DNA of 64,000 nt, from contig JAMKCF010000011.1 in the NCBI GenBank assembly GCA_023634235.1, forward strand, positions 5,908,001 through 5,972,000, written 5' to 3'. The translations under genes were made by a program, and so were the position numbers. The stretch's first letter is position 1. Each line of letters starts with the position of its first letter. The DNA comes from Pisaster brevispinus. Lineage: Eukaryota > Echinodermata > Asteroidea > Forcipulatida > Asteriidae. Positions 48,401 through 58,850 of this stretch are shown one piece after another. The notes beneath the pieces are model-generated. The model searched no databases and had not been told where the DNA came from. It saw only the letters and a program-made list of their open reading frames with translations.

Positions 48401-51243
48401 AAGATTTCCTGGAAAGATGGGAGGCACATGGAGCCTGCTCAGGATACAAGAAAGAGCCAATTCTAATTAGTTCATCTAGAAACACCTCTGGGTGCTACTT
48501 GTGTTTCAGGAATCTTATGTGTGTGACATTTACAATTTTTTTTTCAAATGATTTATTTCTTGCTGTATTTATTTGTTTACTTATGTATCTGTGTATTTAT
48601 ATATATTTATTAATTTATATTTCTGGGGGGTGGGGAGGTAGGAATGGGGAAGTCTTTGATTGATGGATTGATTGATTGATTGTTTTTCAGGAGTTTTGTG
48701 TATATGCCAATTTTCGAATTGTTTTTGTACTTATTTGTGTTTATTTATTTATGTATTTGTTTATTTATATATTTAGTTATTTATTCATATTTTGGGGGGA
48801 TGAAGGAGGTAGGAAAGGAACAAGTCTTTGATTGTTTGTTTTGTCTTCATTGTGTTCTGGGAATCTCAGGAATTCTTTAGAGGAGTTTTCAATGGGGGAT
48901 ACTTTCTGTACAAGAGGAAACAAGTGTGTTAAAGTATGCTCGCAGATCAGTCATTTTTGGTAGCCAATCAGCATTGTGTTTTCAAGTGCTTCCCTTCCAG
49001 GGGTTAGTGACGAGAGGTTATCGATAAGGCGCATTGCCCACGGTAGCGAGGTTGGCGTTAATACTTTTCTTGTTGTACTCTTTGTGTTTTATTTTCAAGG
49101 AGGTACCTGAGGGAAACGTTAAAGATGTCCAATGAGGAGGATCTGAATAGATTAACGGCCTGTTCACTGGTGCTGCTTGGACACATATTTCTCTCATTAG
49201 GGAGTACGAGGGTAAGTCGTCATGTCATGTACCCTGTATACAAAAGCAGTAAACCAATACTGGTGTTACATTCTACCATGATGGGCATCGGACTGTTTTA
49301 CCCATCCAGCCTCATTTTGGTTAACATTGGTTGTAAGTAAGTTTTAAAAATGGCTGAACATCGGACTGAAACAGAAGAAACCCATGCACCCAATGCTAGC
49401 CTGGAAGGTATGGTACCTTGTGGCAGTCTGTGGTACCAGTGCCAGCTGTACAAACAGAAGAGACCCATGCACCCAATGCTAGCCTGGAAGGTATGGTACT
49501 TTGTGGCAGTCTGTGGTACCAGTGTCAGCTGTACAAACAGACAAAACCCATGCACCCAATGCTAGCCTGGAAGGTATGGTACTTTTTGGGAGTCTACCAG
49601 TGCTAGCTGTACAAACAGAAGAAACCCATGCACCCAATGCTAGCCTGGAAGGTATGGTACCTTGTGGCAGTCTGTGGTACCAGTGCCAGCTGTACAAACA
49701 GAAGAAACCCATGCACCCAATGCTAGCCTGGAAGGTATGGTACCTTGTGGCAGTCTGTTGAACCAGTGTGTAGGAGGGATCTTATTGTATTCGCCTATTG
49801 TTTGTTTTTTTCCTCATCACATCTTAGGTTCTCGTGCTCACTTTTTGGCTGTATCATTGATACGTGTCATCACTTCCAACTTGAAACATTTCCCAAAATC
49901 TCAGAACATTTCAAACTTGATTTCATGGTTTCCCTATTGCATTTTCGCGATAAATTTAACTAAACTAAACTGAGACATCTGTCTTTGTTTTTTTGTATAC
50001 AGGAAAGTATGAATATGGTATTACCAGCCATGCAACTTGCAGGGAAGATCCCTGACGTTCATGTCCAATTATGGGCGTCGGCCTTACTCAGAGGTGAGTT
50101 TTATCAATCTTCCCTCACAAACTCACTAATAGAAAGCGTTTATAAGCCCCTGGTCTGGTGGATCACTGGACCCATACTGTGAAGCAGCCTTGCCTTGCAA
50201 ATACCTTGCTTTTTTTCACTCCCAATGACTCACAGTGCTTATGGTATTTTTAAAACATTTTTAATAGCATTTCCATTTTTTTAATGTGAATTTTGGGCTT
50301 CATATATTGTAATTTTATGTTTTTACGCTGTAAATTTTTTAAATTTTTTTCTCAAAGCCATGTTCTATTTATTTAATGACCTTAATGTTTGTCCGTTTCT
50401 TAAGTTGTAGCATCAGGAGATCAACCTGATAGTAATTAAGTTTGTTTGTTTGTTTGTTTTTTCCTTCGGGGTGCTACCTTTTTGTTTACGTGTTGGTCAG
50501 TTTGTGTCTTAATAACTGAGCCATGTCTTGATTGTGTTCAGATTTATATCACCTGGAAGGCGACCCAGTACGGGAGAGGGAAGGGTATCAAATGCACACA
50601 TCATTCTCACAACAGCTGCTCAAGGACCACTTCCAGTCATCGCAACAGTCGGAGCACAACCTTATACAGGTATTGTTCATACATCGTTTGTGCCAGAAAT
50701 TGTTCATCGCCACAACTAATTTTAGCGCAGCCAATTATGCAGATGGTTGTTTGGTGTAATTATTGAAACTAGATGATTTGTCTATTTGTAAAAAAAACCA
50801 GAAAAAACAGCAACGTTGTATCATATCTTTAAAGTTGCATGGCGGGTTTTTTTCGCCGAAAGAACAATGTTTTTTCTTTGAACGGAACAATTTTGACAGA
50901 TGATGCTGTTCCAAAACAATAAACATACAAACACTTTCACATTTGCTGCAAACAAGGCACAAAATACATGTAACCTGCAAAATTGTTTGTAGGTGGCTGA
51001 TGGATGTGAGCTTAATATAGGCATCTTGACAGTAATTCATTTTGGGTTTTTAATTAGTACCACTTAATCATTGGCCGATAACTTTGTCACATCTATTAAA
51101 CTAGCTACTTCAAATTTAAATCTTCAAGGAACTATTTGCTAATTATTTTGTTCTGATCTATTTTCTTTCCCTTGCAGTGGACAGAGGGCCCATGTCCGAT
51201 TCATTTACTCCAGGGTGACGGAGCAAGCTCGAGTATCTTATAG
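36499..51243 (+). CDS. MAU2: MAU2 / SCC4 cohesin-loading factor, complete, 16 exons
   Basis: Encodes the TPR-rich partner of NIPBL/SCC2. The heterodimer loads cohesin onto chromosomes in the nucleus. Exons: 36499-36735, 36897-36914, 40254-40319, 41617-41712, 42092-42214, 42840-42995, 43620-43695, 44564-44637, 45268-45462, 46441-46584, 47378-47461, 48216-48340, 49100-49211, 50003-50093, 50542-50669, 51178-51243. The sum is 1791 nt, 596 residues plus TAG, against about 613 in human. All borders are GT-AG and phases agree. Family blocks in order: [152 protein letters not shown]. The Ala/Gln-rich vertebrate N-terminus is absent. The start [12 protein letters not shown] has A at -3 and G at +4; an in-frame upstream ATG near 36400 cannot be excluded. 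Introns hold large tandem repeats and SINEs. Confidence 0.95.
36897..36914 (+). other. MAU2: 18-nt microexon of MAU2
   Basis: TGGGCACTATCGCAGAGT encodes WALSQS, matching vertebrate MAU2 WLISQQ between HLEKA and [13 protein letters not shown]. It is preceded by a branch-point-like AACTAATGA and TTTGTAG and followed by GTATCC. Without it the protein would lack six residues of a TPR helix but stay in frame. Confidence 0.8.
38068..38566. mobile_element. foldback MITE family 4 with nested family 3
   Basis: The left arm is GTCTGGTAAACAGACTTGCT with CAGACTATAGAGACAGTTGC and the right arm is GCAACTGTTTCATTAGTTTA with ACCAAGTCAAGGTACCAGAC. A family-3 element (38314-38461) sits in the AATCATGTGA-centred core that is uninterrupted at 18598. 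Confidence 0.8.
38314..38461. mobile_element. MITE family 3 (nested)
   Basis: Ends CAGGCCTGGAATTTCAACTT and GTGTAATTCTAGTCCTG, body GGGCACTTCCATTGGAAAAT and AAAGGGGCACCAAGGCCAAG. About 148 bp. Confidence 0.8.
38755..39112 (+). mobile_element. dispersed repeat family D, plus copy
   Basis: Starts CTCAGGGCTTGTAGCTCAAA and ends GGCCTCGGGCCTGCGGTCCT. Matches 19835-20230 in inverted orientation. Confidence 0.6.
39413..39579. mobile_element. MITE family 3
   Basis: TTAGGCCTTAAATTTCATCT to GTGTAATACCAGGCCTG, with the GGGCACTTCCATTGGACAAT and GGGGCACCAAGGCCAAGAGC blocks. Confidence 0.8.
39973..40142. mobile_element. MITE family 3
   Basis: CAGGCCTTGAATTTCAGCTT to TTTAATTCCAGGCTTG, just before the MAU2 exon at 40254. 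Body blocks as in 39413, with a short internal duplication of the TTCCATTGGAAAA segment. Confidence 0.78.
40421..41412. repeat. 54-bp minisatellite, about 18 copies, in MAU2 intron 3
   Basis: Unit CCAAGGTGGGTTTCAAACCA + GGGTCCACAGAGGTGAAAGG + TTAGGCAATCCAGT. Since 54 is a multiple of three, an 18-residue repeat ([18 protein letters not shown]) stays open for 242 codons. The array lies wholly between two conserved exons and is intronic. Confidence 0.95.
41935..42020 (+). mobile_element. SINE 3'-end fragment
   Basis: GACGCCCATCGGGTGTGATAAAGCACTGTATAAGAACTA resembles the 3' ends at 43390-43440 and 45160-45215. Confidence 0.6.
42262..42437. mobile_element. palindromic MITE family 2
   Basis: GGGCCCAATTTCAAAGAGCT to GCGCTATGAAATTGGGCC, in MAU2 intron 5, close to the donor at 42215. 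Confidence 0.85.
42640..42808. mobile_element. repeat family 6, 3' part
   Basis: TTGTGACAGGTTTTTGCTGT, CTCAGCAAGTAGACACTGT and CAGCTGAAACTTTCAC are shared with 53350-53480. It ends about 30 bases before the MAU2 exon at 42840. Confidence 0.65.
43085..43445 (+). mobile_element. SINE with (ATT)n tail
   Basis: Body blocks GATGGGACGTAAAGCCGTTG, CCCCGGTGTTCCTGG and ATTGCGCCACAGCACCTTGT; tail AAAGCGCTATATAAGAACCC followed by ATTATTATT. The head is not clearly tRNA-like in this copy. Confidence 0.75.
43840..43876. repeat. poly-T / poly-G homopolymer tract
   Basis: About 23 T followed by about 10 G in MAU2 intron 7, in a wider TTTG-rich stretch (43720-43880). Confidence 0.9.
44840..45217 (+). mobile_element. 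tRNA-derived SINE with (ATT)n tail
   Basis: Partial tRNA-like head (GCAGAGTGCAGGTTCCAGTC), TGTGTCCTTGAGCAAGACAC, GATGGGACGTGTAGCCGTTG, CCCCGGTGTTTCTGG, then AAAGCGCTATATAAAAAAAA and ATTATTATT. It links the head-body module of 11429 with the tail module of 43085. A family-2 end fragment (44728-44762) lies just before it. Confidence 0.75.
46155..46349. mobile_element. palindromic MITE family 2
   Basis: GGGTCCAATTTCATAGAGCT to AGCTCTATGAAATTGGGCCC, about 90 bp before MAU2 exon 10. Confidence 0.87.
46647..46975. mobile_element. dispersed repeat, mate of 2396-2665
   Basis: TTCGATTCTGATTGGTCGAC, ATCACACCCTGCGTATTGCG and CACGTCTGCGTCCCATTTCC appear in the inverse order to 2396-2665. In MAU2 intron 10. 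Confidence 0.7.
46985..47130 (-). mobile_element. SINE 3' region, minus copy
   Basis: TTCTTATATAGCGCGC and GACGGGCGTCTCAAAACACT correspond to the complement of the (ATT)-tailed SINE 3' end. Similar to 54765-54990. Confidence 0.55.
47347..47376. repeat. (TTTG)n directly at a splice acceptor
   Basis: Six TTTG units run into TTTGCAG, the acceptor of MAU2 exon 11 (starts 47378), so the microsatellite is the polypyrimidine tract. Confidence 0.9.
47970..48142. mobile_element. half family-A element joined to a truncated family-1 MITE
   Basis: TTTGGGGTTGAACAAAG and a minus tRNA-like end (AATTGAACCTGCGACCTCCC) stop near 48045. A family-1 core and right arm (GTTGCTGGGGACGTTCTGTA ... CCAGTTGGGACACGGCC) begin at once. 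It lies about 75 bp before MAU2 exon 12. Confidence 0.65.
48585..48850. repeat. duplicated TTTA-rich segment
   Basis: (TTTA/TTAT)n followed by GGGGGG, GGAGGTAGGAA and AAGTCTTTGATTG occurs twice (about 48555-48690 and 48720-48840). A (TTGA)n run lies at 48659-48682. Confidence 0.7.
49372..49772. repeat. 83-bp tandem array, 5 copies, MAU2 intron 13
   Basis: CCCATGCACCCAATGCTAGC starts at 49381, 49464, 49547, 49625 and 49708 (spacings 83, 83, 78, 83). Open frames over it are repeat translations. Confidence 0.93.
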
Positions 51244-52920
51244 CACACGTCCAACCCCCGTCTGAAAACAAAAAGCTCTTCTCTGTTTTAAACAAAATGT
51301 GCCAACTCGACTCTACTCAAGTTAAGAACTTTGCTTCTCTTTTAAACAAAAAATAATAACCTTGGTTTGTTACTCGTGTTCACTGTGTCTGTTCTCTGTG
51401 ACGATTTTTAAAAATCTGAAATTGATGTGGATCTGTTTATCAACTGCCGAAAGACTCTCGTTTCAAGAACCGGAGGATCAAATTCATAGAGCTGCCAAAG
51501 GCTCAACTTTGATGAGTAAGAGACACAAATTGTTACTTTTCAGAAATGGGTCGCCGTTCTTAACTGTTTGTGATGCATAATGTTTATGCCTTGTGCCATT
51601 CTGGGCCCATGTTCATGGTTTTTGCTGTAAGCAAAACAAATCAGTGTTTTGGCGCTGAAAATTTCATGCTTAGCATAAGTGCATTTCTCTGTTTAGAGAG
51701 TGTCTGAATAATGTCGGAACGGTTGGAATGTTTTAATTGGATCAGTTCAGTATTCCATTTTGACGTCTGAAATGTTCCATTGGAACCTTAAAAAAATGCC
51801 AATGTGCGTATTTTTTTGGTGGAAATGTTACCATAGTTCAACACAATGTCCCGGTCCAGTGGAGCGTTCTGGCAGTCTACTGGATTGCCTGTGGGAATGC
51901 TCTTTTGGGCCCAGACCGAGCCTAGACCGTGCCTGACGTTTGAGGCACTTCCTTAGCATGGAATTTTTTGCTTACACACACAGTGCTTGTAAGCATTCTT
52001 CGTTTTACACAGCCAGGCACAGATATTTTACACTGACACTGGTAAGCGAAGAATGGTGACCCTAAGCACGGGAACTCTGCCGTGAAGCAGAGCCATGAAC
52101 ATTGGGCTTTGAAATGCGTTTTCTGTTAGCAGTATTTTTCACTTACCTAGCTTCATATGAGGACCAGGTCTATAGCTGGGAGTTCATACATGGGTCAGTA
52201 ATTGGGCTCTGCTATATATGAAATTGAACTTGTGAACGTACTGAAGCTGGGAATTCACACATGGGCTAGTAATTGGGCCATTCTATGAAATTGACTCCGT
52301 GAACCTATTACAGCTGGGAATTCTCACATGGGCCAGTAATTGGGCCCCTGTATGAAATTGACCTAATGAACCTCCTGAAGCTGGGAATTCATATATGGGC
52401 CAGTAATTTGGCCCTTCTATGAAATTGATTTAGTGAACATACTGAAGTTGAGAATGTAGTATGGTTTCTCCACAAGTGTACAACACCATCATTGGAAATT
52501 GGAAGCAAGCAATGCAGCAAACTATCTTTGTCCCTGTTTTTTTTCTACCAAATAATGCCACACAAAATACTTTTTCTACCAAATATTGAGACAAAAAACT
52601 ACTAAGTACTGGATATAAGCAAGACGCCTTGTGTAAACAATACGTCTTGTATTTATGATGTCAAATATGCATCAGTAAATCTTGTTTCAGCTTTGCCGAC
52701 CAACGATGTTTGATTATAAATCACTGATACTCAGTGCTCACCGAGTCCTGCAGAAACAAAAAAATCATCACAGGCATCTTGTACAGGAACTGAACCCGTA
52801 ACCGTCTGTATTCAAAAGCGGAGCCCAATTTCATGATGACTCTGCTTTTGCGGAATTCAGCCCGTAGGGATCAGTAAGCGCAGAATGCCACAGTAAGCAG
52901 AGACACGAAACTGGGCCCAA

Positions 52921-53070
52921 GGGCCGATTTCACAAAGAGCTAAGATTGATCTTAAGATGTGCATCAATCTTTAACTGCTACGCAAAAGTGTGATGTCACA
53001 ATACAAATCACTAAGGCGATATTGGCAACTCATTTTAAGATAGATCCTTGTGCTTTGTGAAATGGAGCCC
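52921..53070. mobile_element. foldback element (GGGC/TCCATTTCACAAAG ends)
   Basis: GGGCCGATTTCACAAAGAGC with AAGATTGATCTTAAGATG faces TTTTAAGATAGATCCTTGTG with CTTTGTGAAATGGAGCCC. About 150 bp, single clear copy in the window. Confidence 0.75.
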
Positions 53071-53084
53071 TGATGTCTTTAATA

Positions 53085-53494
53085 TAGGGTCATAGATTGG
53101 TAAATACTCCAAAAATTAATAACCATAAAAACTTACTTAGTGAGAAGCACTGCAGCTGGTGATAATGTAAACTATTTTGAGAAAGACTTCCCTTCGAAGG
53201 ATATATGGTTTGGATCATTTTTTTTCAAATTTGAATCTGAGAAACATTTCATGCATGAATCGTTTCTCAGATTTCTGAGGGGTGGTGTCCGTTCGTGAAT
53301 GGTTGTCACCCCGCTAAATGTAGATAATTTCAATGTTCTTGTAAGAAAAACAGTGACAGGTTTTTTTGCTGTTTTCTCAGCAAGTAGACACTGTTAGTCA
53401 GCTGAAACTTTCACGTGTGACTTTTGTTTTCACTTTTTTGATAATTTTGCCAATGCATCAGCTTTACGTTGACAAAATCCAATCTATGACCCTA
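53085..53494. mobile_element. 410-bp TIR element, family 6
   Basis: Perfect 16-bp terminal inverted repeats TAGGGTCATAGATTGG and CCAATCTATGACCCTA. Inside is a hairpin of CTGAGAAACATTTCATGCATG with GAATCGTTTCTCAG. Partial copies are at 22085 and 42640. No ORF of note. Confidence 0.88.
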
Positions 53495-54764
53495 CCTCTA
53501 AGATATCCAATCTACATTACTGAACGTCATGGGTTCTAATCCCACTCGAGATGCCTGTCTTCTCCCCCCCCCCCCCCCACAAAGGACTCGGTAAGCACTA
53601 GTGTTTCATATCTGACATCGACGAACGGCACAAGTAATAAGAAAGACGTCTTATACAAGAAAGGAAATATTTTTTAATTAACAGATTCTCTCCAGTCCAC
53701 TAGCATTAGCTCGGAAAAAAAGTAATACAGTATATATTTCAGATTTTTTCAAATTTGAGAAGATTTTAAATTTTTTATATTTCGGAGTTAATCTCATATT
53801 GAGTGTGTATATATCATAGAAATTTCTCATTGGCATTATGATCAATGCACACTTGCATGTGTACATAATGTTACAATATTGGTTGGGGGTGGGGGGGGCA
53901 CGGTGGTACAGATCAAAGTTGCACACGGTGTTTTTTCACCCAAGGATCTCCCGATTGGGTACTGTTAATATATCCTCTTTGGGTGAAAAGAGTCCCGATT
54001 GGGGGGTGGAAGAATAGACCTAGGTTGCAGCAGGCTGACCTAGAGTTTATCCCTTTGGTTTTTCAAAATGTTTATACCACTTGGAAAACACAAAAAAAAA
54101 CAGGTAACCCGAGCTGCCAAGTCTCCCTGATTTTGCAGAAAGTTTCCTGAAAATAAACCAATCTTTCCATGTTCTAATGAAAAAATTTGAAAAACTCATA
54201 TCTGATTACGGAAACTTGCACCCTTTTATTTTGAATGTAATTCTAAATATTTCCCTGACTGTTGTACAAAATCTCCCTGATTGCAAGATGCGCGTAGCTC
54301 TGGGTATCTCTGCTGCCACCTAGCGTCCCAAAAGTCCGACATATTGGGAGCGACGACCCTTTGGATCATTCATGAGAAAATTTTAATCTGTGCCATCAGA
54401 ACAAATCCACTGGTGCCCTCCTCTCGCCCAAATAAATTTGTTGTCCCCTTGCCGTAAAGCAGTTTAAGAGAAAGCTCGTACAGTTCAAACTTCTCAACCA
54501 GAAAGACCCTGTAATACCTTGCATTGTTAGGGGTTACCCCTTGCCTAATCTTTCCTATGAAAACAAAATACCCTAGATCCGTCCCTGAATACTGGTGTGT
54601 TCATTCTAAGATGTTAGCTATTTATTCTTTTAACAGATTTCAAGGAAAAATGATAGATTCCTTGTAGAAATGAAACTTCAGTCTTTGCCTTATCAACCCT
54701 AACCCCCCTACCTTCCTACATCCTCAAAAATACTGAACTCGATGGTAACTCAACACCCAAGTGT

Positions 54765-54990
54765 TTGAACAATAACAATAATAGTTCTTATAAAGCGGTC
54801 TTTACACCGAGAGGGCGTCCCAAAGCACGGTTTAATTTTTTCTACAAAGTATGCAGAGCTACGTTTGGAGTTATAAGACCCATTTGACATGTATATGTAT
54901 ACATGTAGCATCATGTAATGGTGTATATTTGCACCTGTAGCACCGTGTAATGGTTTGCACTGTGCTGATGGTACAAGCTTAAGGCGACCT
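54765..54990 (-). mobile_element. SINE-like repeat, minus strand
   Basis: AACAATAATAGTTCTTATAA with GCGGTCTTTACACCGAGAGG and CGTCCCAAAGCAC is the complement of a GCGCTATATAAGAAC-(ATT)n tail. The upstream part repeats GTAATGGTGTATATTTGCAC/GTAATGGTTTGCAC. Confidence 0.6.
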
Positions 54991-55504
54991 TCCATGCCAG
55001 AAACAATGAGGCGGACCCCTTCCCTCTCAACGATGAGTCTACTGGGTGCTCGGAATTGGTCTGCCCATCCCAATGATAAGCAATTTTTAATTGGGCCTAC
55101 AGTCCCAAATCTTAAGCTTTGTATGAGTTGCACGGCTTTTGGAAATTTTGGCTGCAGCCTTTTCTTCACCATTATTGTTGAACTTTCTATGTAAAGAAGT
55201 GAATCAACCTAAACCAACAATCGCAGTCCCTATTTGGACTTGCCCACTTTGTAGGATGTCACTTTCTGCCAAGCCTCTGCACCAACTTCCTGATCATAGT
55301 TCTATCTAACGCCCTCTATTGGCAGATTCTGTCCGGTCCAAATACTTATATTTCATTGAAAACGGCAAGACAAATGCATTAAGTGGGAATACATAGCCCG
55401 TATGAAAATCAGAAAAGCCTGCCCAGTCCATGATTGAGCCTAAAACAATTGCAACAAATGTACATGCCCCTCTATAAAAGTGCCTCTTTTTGAAACTGCT
55501 CATC

Positions 55505-55645
55505 GGGGTCCCAATTTCGTAGAGCTGCTTAAGCAGAACATTTTTCTTGAGCAATTTCTGCTGAGCAAAACTAAGCAGGATACCAGTCACAGGTGTTACA
55601 TGAGAGATTCATATTTTGTTTGCAGATCTAAGAAATTGGTCCCTG
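55505..55645. mobile_element. MITE family 2, left two thirds
   Basis: GGTCCCAATTTCGTAGAGCT, CTTAAGCAGAAC and AAGCAGGATACCAGTCACAG are retained. The right end is reduced to AAGAAATTGGTCCC. Confidence 0.65.
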
Positions 55646-56102
55646 TCAGCAGACAACTGGTTTTTTACCCCTCTTGGCTCAAACCCAAGGAATTGTTAGC
55701 TTACAAATAACAAGTCCGTTTTGACAGCAGATTTGCAATTTTCACAGAGCCCAGGTTCTTAAACCTGTTCAGCAGGAAAATATTGTCTGACAATGTCAGC
55801 ATGCTAATAAGCAGACACTTGCTGGGAACCTTTCAAAAGCGTTAAACATAACACTTGCATTTTGGCTGGTGGCATGTTTCCGCTAAGCAAGATTATTTGT
55901 GCTGAGCAGTTTTATAATATCTGGCCTTAGATGTCGACTCCATGGTTCCTTATTACTTTGGTCACATGCCTTTTTTGGGGGGGCCATTCAGAGTTATCTA
56001 TGTTTTTAAATTTAACCTTTTTTTTTTCTTCTTTTTTTTTCAATCGTTTTAAAATCGTTGCAGTAACTGCTGCAAAAAAATATAGGATTCGAACTGCCTC
56101 TA

Positions 56103-56340
56103 GTCACCGGGGCTAGCTTAGCAGTCTAGTGGTGATACATCAGCTCTAGTATGGCAAAGGTCATGGGTTCGAATTCCCAACCGAGCGATATGCCTGTGGG
56201 ATTGGGTTTTTTTTTTTTTTACGGGACTCAGGGAAAAGAACCGAGTATACAGTGCTTAATAAAAATCGGTGTATGAGTAAAACACATTCTTTATCCCCAA
56301 TTCAAATTTAACATGTATTAATACACAGAGGTGTTAGGTT
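56103..56340 (+). mobile_element. tRNA-derived SINE family B, plus copy
   Basis: Head GGCTAGCTTAGCAGTCTAGT and GGTCATGGGTTCGAATTCCC, body GGACTCAGGGAAAAGAACCG with AGTATACAGTGCTTAATAAA and a 3' part (TTTATCCCCAATTCAAATTT) matching 12470-12500. Confidence 0.72.
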
Positions 56341-57090
56341 AAAAAAAAATGGGGTTTTTTTTTTCTTTTTTCTTCTTCCCAAATTTTTGAGACCCACCAC
56401 CAACAATGTTAAATTTTTATTTTTATTTATTTATTATAATTTTTTTCTATTTTTTTTATATATTTTTTCCCACCATCCCACATAGTTTGAAAAGAAGGAG
56501 AGGGAAAACAAAAATGGAAATTTAAAAAGATTGATAATTCTGAATGGTCCCTTGTGTTGGTTTTTATTTATTTTTTATTTTTTTGCTTACTGTAATCATG
56601 TATGATTGTCAAATTTGGTCATCGTAGTGTTCATGTATAGGTAAAATAGTAAAATAAGAAATTTGAGAGAGACAGATTTTATTATTATTATCATTATTTA
56701 GGGAGTTTGATAAATTAAACTTCATAAAGACGCCTTGTTATTTTCTGACAGGGGCCGATATTGTACAAAAACAAAATTAATAGATAAATACAAAATAAAT
56801 AAAAAAAAGACACTGAAAAAAAATACACAAAGTGGGAAAATAAGGTATATGAGGAAGTAGATAGCTAACTTGTACATGTGAGTATCTTTTATATTAAATA
56901 CCCGTGTATCATTTGTTTCGTGTTGTTTTTAACTTATTGCTGTGCTAATACGAGACAGTATAACAAGATAAGTGAAATTATCTTGTCTTATCTCTTTATG
57001 TACATTTCTGTAAATATTGTACAAAAACTTTTTCCGTAAGATACAATCTTTCAGAACATGGCATCTGCGAGCAGTTTAAGTTTGTCTCCT

Positions 57091-57091
<1 letters not shown>

Positions 57092-57123
<32 letters not shown>
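57092..57123. repeat. poly-T tract, about 31 nt
   Basis: Uninterrupted T run in AT-rich DNA, with no recognisable element attached on its 3' side. It could be the reversed A-tail of an old insertion. Confidence 0.9.
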
Positions 57124-57795
57124 CAGTGATTGGTATGTTGTTTGATTTATTTATATATATCTTTTTTAGGACAGTATTTCTACAAAAGAAAAAAAAGGGG
57201 TAATAAAATGTCCTGGTATATATAGTTTATACAACTTTTAAAAAAAACTGTCACGTTGTTTATTTAGCATGATTTATGAAGGTTTTTATTTATACTTCCA
57301 ATTTCCATGACAATGATCTCTGATTGGACAGTGTGAAACAATTGTATTCAGCATTTCGGAGCTAAGAATGTTTTTTCATGAGGCCATTGGGGGAAGGAAG
57401 ATGGTTTTAAAATGCTTTGTTGTTGTTGATGAGTTGTTTTGTTGTTGTTGTTGTTGTTTTTTTTTTTGGGGGGGGCGATAATTTAGGAGTATATGAAACT
57501 GACAGGGAGAATAAAGTTAGTAGCATATTCATAAACTTAAAACAGACAATGAAGGTCAATTTTTAGTATGATTTTTACCAGTTGCATTTGTTAGTTATCT
57601 CATTTTACTTGCTCTGTCCTACATGGATGTTGGTGTTGTTTTTTTCCCTGACCCTGTCATCTTCGAGCATGCAAAATTGAGTTTATTTATTTATTTTTAT
57701 TCAATAAAGTAGCATTCTTAAAAGTATGTCCAAGATTTAGGTACAGCATTTGAAATGTAAGGGGTGCCAAAATGCCAGGCTCGGGGTAGAGGTGT

Positions 57796-58303
57796 GGTGG
57801 CCCTGAAGGGACAGAGCATATTGCGAATATATTCACATATATATGCGATATGCTGAAATTGTTTGCAAATATGTGGGCATACGTATGCAATATCGCTAAT
57901 TTGTTTCACAAATATGTGCGCAATGATATATATATGCAATGTCCTGCAGTTTTTTTCATGTACTTGGTCGAATACCTTTGAATGTGATTTCTAATGGTCT
58001 GGAGAGTTTCATGCATCCAGTCGGGATTCCAGACATAACGATCATACACGAAGGGGCCTGACTACTTTCCTGCTACAGTGCCAAGTAGGTCACTAACAAA
58101 TTGCCCACAACTATGACATCAACCCAAAGATTTGGACAAAGTATGCAATAAAATTCAGAATTGCAAATATATAGGCATACAAATGTGCACGTATTGGTGA
58201 AATAAATTCATGACATAGCATACCTATGTGCACATAGTTGCATTTTTTTAAAACGAAATTGCAAGGTATGTGCACATATTTGCGATGTCCCTTCAGGGCT
58301 ACC
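57796..58303. mobile_element. foldback element of about 508 bp (GGTGGCCCTGAAGGGAC ends)
   Basis: GGTGGCCCTGAAGGGAC followed by ATTGCGAATATA faces TATTTGCGATGTCCCTTCAG with GGCTACC. The arms contain repeated ATATGTGNNCATA and ATATGCAAT-like motifs. No ORF matches a transposase. Confidence 0.78.
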
Positions 58304-58631
58304 ATAGCTTGCTCTTCTTGAGTTAAGATACTCTTTAAGTTTACTGAGAACCAATCTCTTAAGACACATACCTCCTTGCTCTATGACTTTTTTTTGTATA
58401 AGGTCTGTAGGACTGAACATGTTTGTAGCATTTTATTCCTAGTTTGAGTGATTTTCGGTCATAAACTTTAAGCGAGTATTATGCTGGGTGAACAAATCTG
58501 TATGAGTTTCAGCTAAAGGAGAAACGTGAAAAGTCCTGTTTGTTTCACCCTCTCCCAAGGAAAGTACAGAATATTTTATGTGCTTAAAAAGAGAAGTTTA
58601 TAACAGAAGTATATTTTTTCCCCAGACAACC

Positions 58632-58850
58632 AGACCCCAATTTCATAGAGCTGCTTAAGCACTTAAGCACACACTCAAAACGGAAATAGGTAGGCCAAAA
58701 AAATAATAATTTTGCTTACCAGAATAAAGTTACCAGCCAAAAGAACAATGTCTCATGTTCAATGTGTGACTGGTATCCTGCTCATTTTGGCTACGCAGAA
58801 ACTTTTTAAGCAACATTTTCTACTTAAAACAGCTCTATGAAACTGGGCTC
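58632..58850. mobile_element. palindromic MITE family 2, slightly enlarged
   Basis: GACCCCAATTTCATAGAGCT to AGCTCTATGAAACTGGGCTC, with an extra AAGCACTTAAGCAC duplication near the left end. Confidence 0.8.

Larger units (their letters stand above)
51244..57720 (+). other. region after MAU2: possible long 3'UTR and intergenic DNA
   Basis: No coding exon is seen. AATAAA occurs at 57510-57515 and 57703-57708. A TGTAAATA (Pumilio-type) lies at 57009-57016 in strongly AT-rich DNA (56340-57480). None can be assigned to MAU2 from sequence alone. Decayed family-2-variant ends lie at 51603, 52090 and 52817-52919. Confidence 0.35.
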
